Source: a bacterium
Lineage (GTDB): Bacteria; JAUVQV01; DATDCY01
Assembly: GCA_036524115.1 (NCBI GenBank)
Contig: DATDCY010000048.1
Location: 1-23,506, forward strand
Direction: 5' to 3'
Length of the DNA stretch: 23,506 bases
A model generated the notes under the pieces. It worked only from the letters and a program-made list of their open reading frames with translations, did no database searches and was not told the origin of the DNA. How positions within the stretch are numbered: position 1 is the stretch's first letter; each line of letters begins with the position of its first letter. Shown here in pieces: positions 1 to 10,900 of this stretch. The translations under genes were made by a program, and so were the position numbers.

Positions 1-150
1 GCGCGCGTGGAAGCCCTCCTCCTTGTCGGTGGCGGGCCGCGAGGGGCCGTCGGCGCGCAGGGGGGCCGGCGCCGCGAGGAGCAGGGGAACGAGGGCAACC
101 AGGGCCAGGGCCCGGGCAGGCCGGCAATCGCGCGCGAAAACGACGTTCAT
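1..150 (-). CDS. Exported protein of unknown function, N-terminal 50 residues only
   Basis: Only the first 50 codons lie in the window; the gene continues past base 1. The visible part is a signal peptide: a short basic start (MNVVFARDCRPAR), then a hydrophobic Ala/Leu/Val stretch, then an Ala-rich cleavage region (AAPAPLRA) followed by a polar, charged mature start (DGPSRPATDKEE). I chose the ATG at 150 because a GGGAGG Shine-Dalgarno sequence (157-162) sits 6 bases upstream. The in-frame ATG at 156 would abut that site. It lies 68 bases downstream of the outer-membrane-like gene on the same strand and could be cotranscribed with it. Nothing in these residues identifies a family. Confidence is mainly in its being coding and exported. 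Confidence 0.62.
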   Translation of the reverse strand, partial: MNVVFARDCRPARALALVALVPLLLAAPAPLRADGPSRPATDKEEGFHAR

Positions 151-218
151 CGACATCCTCCCATCGCCGAGTGTGCGGGGCGACTGTAGACGGTCTTGCG
201 AGGGGAGATCAAGCCCTC

Positions 219-1001
219 CTAGGGCCCCGCCGCGGCGGGCGCGGCCGGCTCCGCCGGCGTGGCGGGCACGGTCGCCGCCCGCGCCTCGCGCACCTTGAGC
301 GAGCGGTACCAGGAGTAGCTCAGCGAGAGCGCGAAATCGAGGTAGTCGGTCTCGTAGCTCTTGAACTCGACGGGCCCCGCGATGCTGAACGCGAGCGTCC
401 AGGGGCCGCGCCGCGCCTCCATGAAGAGCGAGAACGCCGGCAGCGCGTCGTCGATCTCGATGCGGCGACGCTCGGGGTTCTCGACCACCGTCTTCCCTGA
501 CCCGTGCTCCGCGCGGTTGAGCAGGATGTCGCCGCGGGCGCGCAGGTAGCCGATTCCGAGCCCCAGGCCGGCCCGGGTCTGGTCGACGTAGCCGCCGCGC
601 TGGTTCTCGCCGATCCAGTTGAGCGTCGGGACGAGGTAGGAGGCGTAGCCGTCGACCGATGTCCCGACGTCCTCCGTGTCGCCGAAGAGCCAGTCGCCGT
701 CGGGCGGCGTCTGCTCGTCCATCGAGAAGGCCGTGGCGTTCAGGATCAGGTTGAGCCCGTACCTGCCGCCCGTGCCCCAGGTGAGCATCGGCGACCCGAT
801 GGTCAGCGTCGGCATGAGCCGCGACGACGCGAACTCGCCGTAGGGGCCATCGGGCGAGTGGACGCGGAACACCTGCGAGCGGACGGAGGCGCCGAGATCG
901 AGGAACGGGCCGAGGTAGTCGCGGAGTTCCTGCGCCGCGCCGGCTTGCGGCGCGCCCAGCAGCGCGAGCGCCAGTGAGAAGACGACGGCGAGCTTCTTCA
1001 T
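219..1001 (-). CDS. Putative outer-membrane beta-barrel protein, 260 aa
   Basis: The protein starts with a typical signal peptide (MKKLAVVFSLALALLG, cleavage probably after AGA or AAQ near residues 20-23). The rest is rich in alternating polar/hydrophobic stretches with aromatic ends, such as YGLNLILNATAF, YLVPTLNWIG, LGLGIGYLRARG, WTLAFSIAG and FALSLSYSWYRSL. This fits a small outer-membrane barrel. A 20-residue Ala/Pro tail follows the last predicted strand, so the C-terminus is not the usual terminal aromatic barrel signal. The open frame extends upstream to 1331, but those residues are Arg/Pro-rich and the signal peptide begins at 1001. The Shine-Dalgarno sequence is only a G-run about 8 bases upstream. 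I do not recognise the family; the barrel call is inferred from strand pattern alone. Confidence 0.7.
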   Translation of the reverse strand: MKKLAVVFSLALALLGAPQAGAAQELRDYLGPFLDLGASVRSQVFRVHSPDGPYGEFASSRLMPTLTIGSPMLTWGTGGRYGLNLILNATAFSMDEQTPPDGDWLFGDTEDVGTSVDGYASYLVPTLNWIGENQRGGYVDQTRAGLGLGIGYLRARGDILLNRAEHGSGKTVVENPERRRIEIDDALPAFSLFMEARRGPWTLAFSIAGPVEFKSYETDYLDFALSLSYSWYRSLKVREARAATVPATPAEPAAPAAAGP

Positions 1002-1078
1002 GTCGTGTGCCCCCCCGGTGCGGTGAGGTTCGCCGCCGGCTGCGGACCGTGCCGCGCGACATCCTGAGTGCCGCGTTG

Positions 1079-1107
1079 ATGGTAGGAGAGGCGAAGCCGC
1101 AAGTAAA
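1079..1107 (-). promoter_or_regulatory. Possible sigma70-like promoter for the outer-membrane-like gene
   Basis: On the minus strand TTTACT (1102-1107) and TACCAT (1079-1084) are separated by exactly 17 bases, each matching 4 of 6 consensus positions. Transcription would start near 1072, leaving a leader of about 70 bases before the ATG at 1001. The matches are modest, so this is a candidate only. Confidence 0.33.
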
Positions 1108-1121
1108 GGTGCGGGGCGCGG

Positions 1122-1152
1122 TTGACATCGACCGGCGGGTCGGATAAGTAAT
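1122..1152 (+). promoter_or_regulatory. Possible promoter for the 1271-12601 unit
   Basis: A perfect TTGACA (-35) lies at 1122-1127. Two -10 candidates follow: GATAAG (1143-1148, 15-base spacer) and AGTAAT (1147-1152, 19-base spacer), each 4 of 6. Neither spacing is ideal. The element faces the plus-strand genes and would leave a leader of roughly 110-115 bases before the ATG at 1271. Confidence 0.38.
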
Positions 1153-1156
1153 CCGA
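1140..1156. promoter_or_regulatory. Inverted repeat overlapping the -10 region, operator-like
   Basis: TCGGAT, a five-base centre (AAGTA), then ATCCGA forms a perfect 6-base-arm dyad. It overlaps both -10 candidates of the plus-strand promoter. This geometry fits a repressor site for a dimeric regulator, but no regulator is encoded in the window. The function is inferred from position and symmetry only. Confidence 0.35.
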
Positions 1157-1270
1157 ACGCCCCGCGGAGCCCCGGCGGTCCCGGCGGCCGATCCACCCCG
1201 GGTAAACGTGGCTCCGCACGAGGGGCGGTCCGCTCGTCGCCCCGACGGTCCTCCACGGGAGCGGCGCGGC

Positions 1271-1948
1271 ATGAAGGCTGGCAGGGTTCTCCTTCGGATC
1301 GCCAAAGTCCTGTTCCTGGTCTACGCCGCAATCTACATCGTCCGCTTCCAGACCACCAAGCCGATCGAGGGCGTGCTCGTCGACGCGAAGACGGGCAAGC
1401 CCGTGAGCAAGGCGATGGTGCATGTGAACTTTGCCTTCACCCACCCGAACCTGCTGCTGGTCGACACCACGAGCGGCGGGTTCGGCTACGGCACCTTCAC
1501 CGACGAGGAGGGCAGGTTCCGCATCCCCCGCAAGAACGTGACGGCGGTCTTGGGGACCTTCGACTTCCAGGGCCTGATGGTCACACACCCCCTGTACGAG
1601 TTCCTCGACCATCATGTCTACGTGCCGAGCGACCGGAAGAAGCCGTATCGGCTCGGGACGGTGGAGCACGGCGTGCTCAAGCTCAAGCTGCCGATCATGT
1701 CGCTGGAGGACAAGTATTCGCGGCCGGAAGACGTCAATGAATTTGCCTATGCCGTGGACAACTGTGGCCCCGACTTCTACAAGACGATGAGGGACAGGTA
1801 CAGCATTCGCTACAATATCGACGAGATCATGGCCGAACTCGAACGGCTATCCAAGAGATATCCCAGCGACGGACACGATGGAAGTTTCGCGTCTCGCGCG
1901 TTCAAGACACATGAGTTCCTCATGTCAGAGTTCAGGAAGACCTACTGA
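1271..1948 (+). CDS. Membrane-anchored protein with carboxypeptidase-regulatory-like domain, 225 aa
   Basis: The N-terminus is basic followed by one membrane segment (residues about 8-26, VLLRIAKVLFLVYAAIYIV) with no clear cleavage site. It is probably an uncleaved inner-membrane anchor with the rest in the periplasm. Residues about 33-85 look like a carboxypeptidase regulatory-like (transthyretin-type) beta-sandwich: IEGVLVDAKTGKPVSKAMV, later GTFTDEEGRFRIPRK. The C-terminal third is charged, probably helical and unrecognised. An in-frame ATG at 1208 would add 21 Arg/Pro-rich residues. I prefer 1271, which has a GGGAG-type site about 9 bases upstream and puts the membrane segment at the N-terminus. 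The stop codon touches the start of the 3550-aa gene, so the two are probably translationally coupled. The 3' end (about 1740-1980) is near 53% GC, well below its surroundings. Confidence 0.82.
   Translation: MKAGRVLLRIAKVLFLVYAAIYIVRFQTTKPIEGVLVDAKTGKPVSKAMVHVNFAFTHPNLLLVDTTSGGFGYGTFTDEEGRFRIPRKNVTAVLGTFDFQGLMVTHPLYEFLDHHVYVPSDRKKPYRLGTVEHGVLKLKLPIMSLEDKYSRPEDVNEFAYAVDNCGPDFYKTMRDRYSIRYNIDEIMAELERLSKRYPSDGHDGSFASRAFKTHEFLMSEFRKTY
1934..1939 (+). promoter_or_regulatory. Ribosome binding site of the giant gene, inside the upstream coding end
   Basis: AGGAAG lies 9 bases before the ATG at 1949, within the last codons of the upstream gene whose TGA ends at 1948. This fixes the start of the giant protein directly before its signal peptide and supports coupled translation. 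Confidence 0.6.
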
Positions 1949-4900
1949 ATGCGCGCCGCGGTAGTATCTGCGATTGCGGTGGTGACCGTCGGAAGTTCGA
2001 CGGTCCTTGGACATGCCCACGACAACAAGTTCGTGCACCCATTCGGGATAAGCGACGATGCTCTCAAGAGCAGCGCGCCGGACGACATGTCAGCCTATTG
2101 GCCGCTGGACCGCTACTTCAACCGGTCGCCCGACGACGTCCCCGGCTACGACCCCGACGCCCTCTTCCCGAAGTCCCATCTCTGCAAGATCGGCACCCAG
2201 GGAACAATCGACGAGGACGACACCTTCCAGAAGTACAACTGGTTCCCCTATCTCAATCACTTCTGGAAGCCTTGGGCCCCGGTGGGAGGAACGTTCAATG
2301 CAACCGTGTACGGGCCGGATCTCTTCGACGAGGCGGTCATGCACTTCGCCGACGGCCGGGAGAAGGACGCTTTCTTCGACTTCGGCCGCTCCGTGCACGT
2401 CCTCGAGGACATGGGCTCGGTCCCGCACCTCTTCGCCGATTTCCATCCCAACGTCGCCTGGATCAATGCCAACGGTTTCGAGAAGTGGTGCAAGAACAAC
2501 CGTCCCCTGCTTCAGACTTCCAGCGCCTCCGAACCCGTGACGTCCCTGCCGTCCGCGATGGAGACCCTCGGCCTCGAGACTTTCCGCGCCGCGCGCATCT
2601 CGGGCGCGCTCGAGCGCGACGAGGCGCACCCGGTGTCGGGCGACCTGGCCGGCTTGTTTCCGTCCGCGGAATACGTCTGGTACATCCCGCCGGATGCCGC
2701 CTTCGGCATCAAAGAGCACTGGTGCATCGAAGGGGCAGACTGCTACGAGGCTGGCAACGACCCCATCCGCAACGAAACCGACCGGTGGGGCCCGGCCCCC
2801 GGCCTTCCCGGCGACGACCACGGCCACTTCTACTTCCAGTTCAACCAGGAGCGCATCGTCCCCGGCAACGTCTGGAACGGCAGCGCCTGGGTGCCGAACA
2901 CCGGCGGCCACTCCCTCGCCCAGCTCTGGGCCGGCGTCCCCGGGCTCGGCGTCTCGCGGGACCAGGCCCATCCGCTCATTCCGCGGACGATCGAGTACGC
3001 CGCCGGCTACCTGAAGTACCTCTGGGACTTCGTCAATCCGCCCCCGCACCTTTCCCGCGTGCGCATCGAGCAGGACCAGAACGGGGACGGCGCCATCGAC
3101 CCCGCCGGCGACGAGGTGATCTGCGACCGCACGTGGGTGGCGCTCGGAGGTCCGGCCCTTCTTGATCACGCCAGCCGGGCGCTCAAGGAGGGCCCCAGCG
3201 CCCCCGCCATGCGCCTGCCCGTGCGCATCGACCTGCGTTTCAGCGAACCGGTCCGCGATGTCACCGTCGCCCTCGGCACGGACGCCCCGTCCCTCGTGCT
3301 CGGCACCGGCCTCGCGTCCGATCGCGGTCCGCCGACGGCCGCGTTCCCCGAAGGCGAGCCGCGCGTCATGCTCCCCGCGGTCGATCTCGCCGGACTACCC
3401 GACGGCCCAATCACCCTGTTCGTCACCGCCCAGGACCTCTCGAACCACGTCGAGCCCGTCGCCAGCGCGCTCGACCCCGACCCGTCCACGCGAGCGGGGC
3501 GCCTCCCGAGTGGCTTCTGGCGAAACATCGAAGAGGACGCCTCCTTCCCGGACACCGACCGCAATCACTCGTTTCGGATCGGCGGCATCGCCGTGCGCGG
3601 CACCCCGCCCTTTGGCCAGTGCGCGCCCGGCCACCCGGTGGCGCACGCCATCGAGGTCCGGAACCTGAGCCTCCCGGCGGGGACCGAGGCCACCATCGGC
3701 GCGTTTGCCAATGCCGCCCCCGGCTGGGGCACGAACGCGCCCGCCCTGGACGGGACGCCGTTCGCATTGCCCTCGCCGGGCACGGCGTGGGTTCCGACCG
3801 GGGCGTCGCTCGCCGTCTCGTGCAGCGAAGACGCCGTGACGGGACTCGAGACCTTCCTCACTGCCAGCGCCGCCGCCACGATCGCCCTGACCTCGGTCTT
3901 CGACACGGCGGTCACCGCCGGCGGCACGCCGATCAACGACCACCCCGACGACACCCAGAGCGTCACGAACAGCCGCTACCCGACGCCGTGGCCCATCGAC
4001 ACCGCCGCGCCCGTGGGTGTCCTGCTCAACGGGTGGGGCGCGGGGATCGGCCACCTGCTGGGGCGCTACGGCATCGCGACGGCGCCCGTGGCGCCGGACC
4101 TGCGCATCCTCAACGGCAGCAGCGCCGGCATCGAGTCGCTCAAGGTGCTCGTCGTCGGCTCCGGCGGCCTGACCAGCCTCGATCGCCTCCCCTCCTTCCG
4201 CGAGAAGCTCGCCCGCTTCGTCGACGGCGGCGGCGTGCTCATCGCCTTCACGCCGCAGCGCGGGGCGGAGCTGGCTGCGCTGCCCGGCGGGCAGGTCGCC
4301 GGCTTCGGCTGGAGCGAGGACCAGGCCTGCTTCGGCGCGGCGGCCCGGATCGCGGGGCGCGACGCTTCGCTGGCGGGGCAGACGGCGAACGTCATCGACG
4401 CCGGCGCGGACGGCTACCTCACGCGCTGGCCGGACGACGCGACCGTCCTTCTCGAGCGCACCAGCAACGGCCAGCCCGCCATGATCGTGTACCCATTCGG
4501 GAGCGGCAAGGTCTACGTTGCGACCCTCTACCCCGACTGGGGGTACGGCGCGTGGCAGTCGAGCCCCATGGAGCGGGCCCTCGTCCGCGACCTGGTGACG
4601 GCGGGTCTGGCTTGGCCGACACCGATTCCCGAGTTCCTCCCCGGCGACGCGGTCGCACTCAGCGTCCCGGTCGTCAACGGCGCGTGGGCCGACGCCGCCG
4701 GCGTCTCCCTCGAGCCGCTCACGCCCGACCGATCGCCGCTTGCCCCGGAAGTCGTCGAGACGCCGCTGGCGCAGGGGGCGTCCGCCGCGGTGCCCCTCAC
4801 CCTGACGGCGCCGGAGACCGCCGGCGTGTACCCGGTCGGCTACCGGCTCCTCGACGGCGGGGGCGTCGCGCGCCAGACGAGCGCCAACGCGGCCTTCTTC

Positions 4901-7900
4901 GCGGTGTTCGGGACGCAGGAAACGCCCACGCCGCCTCCAGAGGGCCTGCGGCTCTGGGTGACGGCTCCCGCCGACCTCGTCCCCGTCGGGGGCGTGGCCG
5001 CGGCGACCGTCCACGTCCGCAACGAGACGGCGCAGGAGTACGCCGGCGCGATCGGCGTCACCTGGGTCCACCTCGGCCAGGGGCCGCTGCTCTGGACCAC
5101 GGGCGTGAGCGTGCCGGCGGGCGGCGAGTCCACGTTCCCCGTGGAGTACCCCGTCCTCTTCGAGTACCCATTCACGCTCGTCTACGGGCTGTTCCCGTCG
5201 ACGGCGACCTTCCCGCCCGCCGACTTCCAGCAGCGCGCCGCGGCCTCCGCGATGAAGGGCTTCGAGCCGTTCACCAGGAGCGCGGACGTCGCGCTCACCG
5301 GCGGCGCGCCCCTGCTGCGGCCGGGCGTGCCGTTCCCGCTCGACGTCCGCGTGGCGACGGCGGCGCCGCGCTCCTTCGACGCGGATGTCGTGCTGCGCCT
5401 CCTCAGCGCGTCGAACGGCGAACTCTGGACGGAAACGCGGACCGTCTCCCTCCCCGCCGCAGGTGCGGCCACGTTCACGGCGACCATCCTGACAACGGAC
5501 GGCGAGCCCGGTTTCGCGCGCCTGCTGGCGGAGGTCCGGGCCGGTGCCACCATCGTCGGTCAGGGCACCCTCCTCCTCGAGCAACCGCCGCTGCAACTGA
5601 CGATCGAGCCCCGGCTGCCGCAGCCGTGGGACCCCGCGCAGCCGTCCACGCTGGAGTTCGTCGTCCGGAACGGCGGCGCCTTCGCGACCGCCGCAGGGAC
5701 CCTCACGGCGCGGATCGCCGATTCGCGCAACGCGACGCTCTGGTCGGCCGGCGCGGAACTCCCCGCCCTCGCCGCCGGCGCCGAGGCGACGGTCTCCTTG
5801 AGCGTCGTGGTCCCCGATTTGCCCTTCGGGGACGTGCGGCTGCGCTACCTGGCCGAGGTGCCCGGCGGACGGTTCGCCGCTGCGCGCGCCCTCAGGAACG
5901 ACGTGCGGCTGACGCTGACCGCGACGCCCGAAACGGTCGGCGACGGAGACACCCTCGCCCTCGGCGTCTCGGCGACGAACGCCGGGGACTTCGCAATCTC
6001 GGGGACGCTCGGGCTCGAGGCCACCGGTCTGCTTCCCGCGGCGGAGGAACCCGTCACGCTCGCGCCGGGCGCCGCAATCGTCCGCGACTTCGCGGCGCCC
6101 GTGACCGAGTCGACGCCACTCGGCAGCCACACGGTCACTGCCAGCCTCCACGCGAGCGACGAGGCGACGGTCACCTCCCGGGTCGTCGTGCCGCCGGCGC
6201 GCCTCGACTATCTTCCGCCGCCTGCGGAGGCTGCGGCGGGCGGGCTGCTGAACGTCACCGCCGTCAACACCGCGCACAACACCGGCACCTTCGCCTGGTC
6301 GCTGCGGCTCTTCGCGGTGGGGATCGACCCCGACGACCCCCTCGCGGTGCCGCTCGCACAGGCCGGGGGCACGATCAGGCTCGTGGCTGCCGCCGACGCC
6401 GACCTCGATCTGGCGATCCCGGAGGGCCTGGCCACCGGAACCTACACCCTCTCGATCGACGCGCGCGACGCGGTCTCCGGGCTCTCGTTCCCGCGCCGCG
6501 ATTACGTCTTCGTCCGCGGCCTCTCGGCGAGTCTCGCGGTGGCCCCCGGCCGCGCAGTGTATGCCCGGGCGGAGCCCGTGGCGGCCATGGCGACTGTGAG
6601 CAACGGCGGCGCGACCGCCCTCGCGGGGACCTCGCTCGAACTGTCCGTCGTCGGCGCCGGTGTCGTGGAAACGGTCGTCTACGGCGACACGGTCGTCGTC
6701 TCGCCGGCGGGCGACGACGCGCTCGGGGACGGCACCGCGGAGCGCCCCTTCGCCACGCCGCAACGCGGCGTCGACGCCGCCCCGGCGGGCGCCCGCGTCC
6801 TCCTCCTGGCGGGGACCTACCCCGCGGGCGTCATGCTGCGCGCGGGGACGATCCTGCAGGGCGAGGTGGTCGGCGGCGAGCCGGCCGCCGTGATCGCGGA
6901 CGCCGACATCCTCGGCACATCGGGTTCCACCGTCGACCACGTCGCGGTGCGCAACGGCAACGTCGTCTACCCGGAGGACGCCAGCGACGTGCGCGTCTCC
7001 GACTGCCGGCTGGACGGCGGCGCCCGCACCGCCTCCCCGCGCGGACAGGGGATCGTCTTCCAGCTCTCCGCCTCCCGCGTGCTCATCGGCCGCAACCGTA
7101 TCGCCGGCTACTCGGCCGGCCGCGCGGGGGTGCAGTTCTTCGGGCCCGCCGCCGACGTGATGATCCACGAGAACTCCTTCAGCAGCCTCACGGGATCGAG
7201 CAACAACGGCGTCATCGCGCTGGACGTGGCCGAGCGGGTCACGGTCCAGGGCAACGTCTTCTCCGCGCTGGCCGGCGGCTGCAACGGCGTGCACTTCTGG
7301 GGCGGGAGCGTGCCGTCCCGCATGCTGGCGGTCCTCGGCAACCGCTTCGACGGCATGACCGGCGGCTGCAACGGCGTGCACACCTGGACGCCGACGGAGG
7401 CGATCGAGGTGCGGGGCAACCGGCTCTCGGGCCTGTCGGGGGATGCCGGCGGCATCCACCTCTGGGAGACGACGGTCTCGGCGGACCTCTCCGACAACGC
7501 GCTCTCGGGATGGGCGGGCGACGCCAGCGGCATCCACCTCTGGGGGGGCTCCGGCGGCCCTCACCGCGACGTCAGAATCGAGAACAATCGGCTGGCGGAC
7601 CTTGGCACGCTCAACGACACGTCCGGCAACAACGGCATCGTGCTCTGGCACGCCACCGAGCGCGCCACCGTGGCCCGGAATGTCCTGGAGCGGGTCGACG
7701 GCGACCGGACCTGGCTCGAATCGGGCATCGCCGTCAACGCCACCGCGAGCGCGCTGAGCATCGAGCGCAACGTGGTGCGCGAGAGCGTCGCCGGCATCGC
7801 GCTGCGCCCTCCCGCGCCGGCGCCCGGCGGCCACACGCTCGAGGCGGTGACCCTCGCCAACAACCTGCTGGCGGGCAACGATGTCGGCTTCCTCGAGGAG

Positions 7901-10900
7901 AACCTGCAAGCCGCGGACGACGTCGTCTTCCGGGACGGCATCGTCCACTCTTCGGCGCGCGCCGGCGTGCTCGTTCTCGGCGGCGGCCCCCGCGTCGCCG
8001 CCATCCACCACTCGGACTTCTTCGCGAACGCCCGCGACGTCGAGGGCGGATCGGACCCCGCCGGTGCCGACGGCAACCTTGCGGCCGATCCGCTCTTCGC
8101 CGATCTTGGCGGCGGCGATCTGCACCTCCTCCCCGGCTCCGCCTGCATCGACGCCGGCTCCCGGCCGACGCTGGACATCGGACCGCTCGACGACGACCTG
8201 ACCGTCGTTCTCGGGCCGCGACCGGTCGCGATGGCTGCCGGCGGCAAGGTCCACTGGAGCACGACGCTTCCGGTGGCCGTGGCACCCGGAGGCACGGTCG
8301 AGCTCCCGGTCCCGGTCGAGCCGCTGGACGCCGCGGGCAGCCTGCTGCTCGTGGGACGTGTCTCGAATGCCGCGGGCCAGACCCTCGCTGCGGACACCGC
8401 GCGCTTCACCGTTCAAGCCGACCGGGTCCTGCTGTCGATCAGCGCGTCGCGCGACGCGTGGCGCCCGGGCGAGACCATTCCCGTCGCCGTCGACGTCGAG
8501 AACACCGGGGAGAGCGCCCTGCAAGACCTGCTCGTGCGCGTTTCCAGCGGCGGCGTCGAGCTCTTCGCGCAGACCATCTCCCTCGCCCCCGGGGCGGCGG
8601 CCGCGCTGGCGTTCGACACGTCGGCCTTGCAGGACACGGTCCTGCACGCCGCCGCCGGGCTCGCGACCGCCGACCTGCGAATCCGCGTCGTGCAACCCGC
8701 GGCGACCATCGACGTCGTCGGCCCCGCGGTCGCCGGCGACGAGCCGTTCCCGCTCTCCGCCCTCGTGGCCAACGCCGGCCCCGTGCCCGTCGACCTCGCG
8801 CTGGACTTCGCCGGCGGGCAGGACGCGTTCACGCTCGGGCCGGGCGAGCAGCGCGCCTTTGCGCGGACGGCGACCGTGACCCGGGACACCGTGTTCGTCG
8901 CCAGCCTCTCCGGCGACGTGACCGACACCGTCTCGCGCCTCGTCCGCTACGGCCCCTCGCTCGCGTTGCGGCTGGAGGCGGCCGAGTGGCAGGCGGCAGG
9001 CCCGGCATCCGCCACGCTCGTGCTCGCCAACGCCGGCTCCCTCGCGACGACCGCCGCGGTGTCCCTGGTCCTCGATGCGGACGGAACGGCGGCGGGCGGC
9101 CCCTGGAGCCGCGAGGTCTGGCTTGCGCCTGGCGCCGAGGTGCGCGAGCAGATCGCCCTCGGGACTCTTGGGCCGGGGGCGTACACGCTGCGCGCATCCT
9201 GCCGGGACCTCGCCGCTTCCGCGCCGGTGCGGATCGTGCAGGCGAGCGCCCCGCGCATCGTCGGGCTGGCCGTGGCGACGGCCCTGGACGCCGAGGGACG
9301 GCTGCCGGTCGCGATCCGGGTGCGCAACGACGGCGTGAACCCCCTGTCGGCCGAACTGTCCCTGGCGACCGGCTTCAGCGCCGACAGCGTCCCGGTCGCG
9401 CTGGCGGCGGGCGAGGAGCGCGAGGTCGCCTTCGCATTGACGATCGCGGAGGTCCCGCCTGGCGACTACACCGCGGTCGCCGCGCTCACGGTCGACGGCA
9501 CGCCGGCGGCGTCCGCGAGCGCCCCGCTCGCGCTGCGCCCGACCTTGACCTTGACGGATGTGCCCATTGATCCCGAGCTGACCGCCGGCGCGCCGACAGA
9601 GATCGCGATCCAGGTCGGCAATGCCGGCCTGACGCGCGGCGAGGCGCGAATCCGCCTGACCTGCGGCGAGTACCACGACGAGGAGATGACCATCGCGGTG
9701 GGACCGGGGGCGACGGCGACCGCGCGCTTTCTCGTCACCGTCGCCGCGGACGCAACCTCGGACCCGATTCCGGCGACGGTCACGCTCACCGATGGCTGGA
9801 GCGGGCACCTGCAGACGCGCGGCTTCATCGCCTGGCCGATCCCCGCCTTGGGGGTGGGGCTCACCGCGTCGCTCGACCGCCCGACCTATCGGGACGGCGA
9901 CACCGCGCGCATCACGTTGAAGGTGACGAACAGGCAGGGCGGACCCGCGCCCGTCCGCGTCATGGTCGGCCATGCCGAGCGGCGCGAGTCGCGCGACATC
10001 GTGGTCACACCGCCGCCCGAGGCCGTCGGCCTGGCCACATCCCCATGGGGATTCGTCCTGCTCGATTTCGGCCAGACCGAGGGAAGTCTCACTTCGTCCG
10101 CGCTCGATCTCGTCGACACCGCGAACGTCGTGGTCGCCTGGGACGCGACGATTCCTTCCGGGTGCTCGCTCGCCCTGGAAACGCGCACTGGCTCGACGGC
10201 GACGCCGGACGCGTCCTGGACGGAATGGGCGGCGGCAACATCCGGCTCCGTCGCCTCCGTCCGCGACGACCGCTTTCTCCAGTACCGGGCGCTCTTGGCC
10301 TCGCCGGCGCCGGACACGTCGCCGATCCTGCACGAGGTGCGCATCCTGCCGGCGGACCCGGACCGCAACACGACCCACACCGTCTGGGAAGACTTCACTG
10401 CTGCGGCGCTCGAGGTGCGCGTGGACTTCCCCGTGGACTTTGCCGCGGGGGACCAGGTCTTCTATGGCCTCTACGCCGAGTCGGGCCGCGCCCTCGCAAT
10501 GAACCTGCTCCCGCTGCGCCGCGCGGGAACGAACCTGTCGGCCTGGACCGACCGCGACCGCTACTACCTTGGCGAGACCATCCAGCTTTCTGTCGAGACC
10601 ACCGCGGCGGGCCTCCTGGAAATCGCGACGCCATGGGGATCATCGGTGCGGGACCTTCCGGGGCCGGGACTCGTGTCCGTCCCCGTCGGGATCCCGCGGT
10701 TCGTCCTGAGCGGCACCTATTCCCTGGTCGTCGAGTTCCTCGGCGAGAGCCTCACCGTGCCCGTCGAGGTCACCGGCTGGCTCGTCCGTGTGATGGAAGC
10801 GCGGCTCGACCCCGCCAGCCTCCTCCCCGGCCAGGACGCGACACTCACGCTCGCGCTTCAGTCAACCAAGTCCCTCGATGACGTCGCCATCAAGGGATGG

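Noticed and set aside
7205-7800. Repeated DNA that might suggest a CRISPR or tandem repeat array.
   Set aside because: The repeats are in frame, imperfect and encode beta-helix rungs; there are no spacer/repeat units.
3395-10378. Very long open frames antisense to, and in another frame of, the giant gene (also 3619-9570 on the plus strand).
   Set aside because: They are Arg/Pro/Gly-rich and without recognisable domains or ribosome sites, as expected from stop-poor high-GC DNA. The giant frame has a signal peptide and clear domains.
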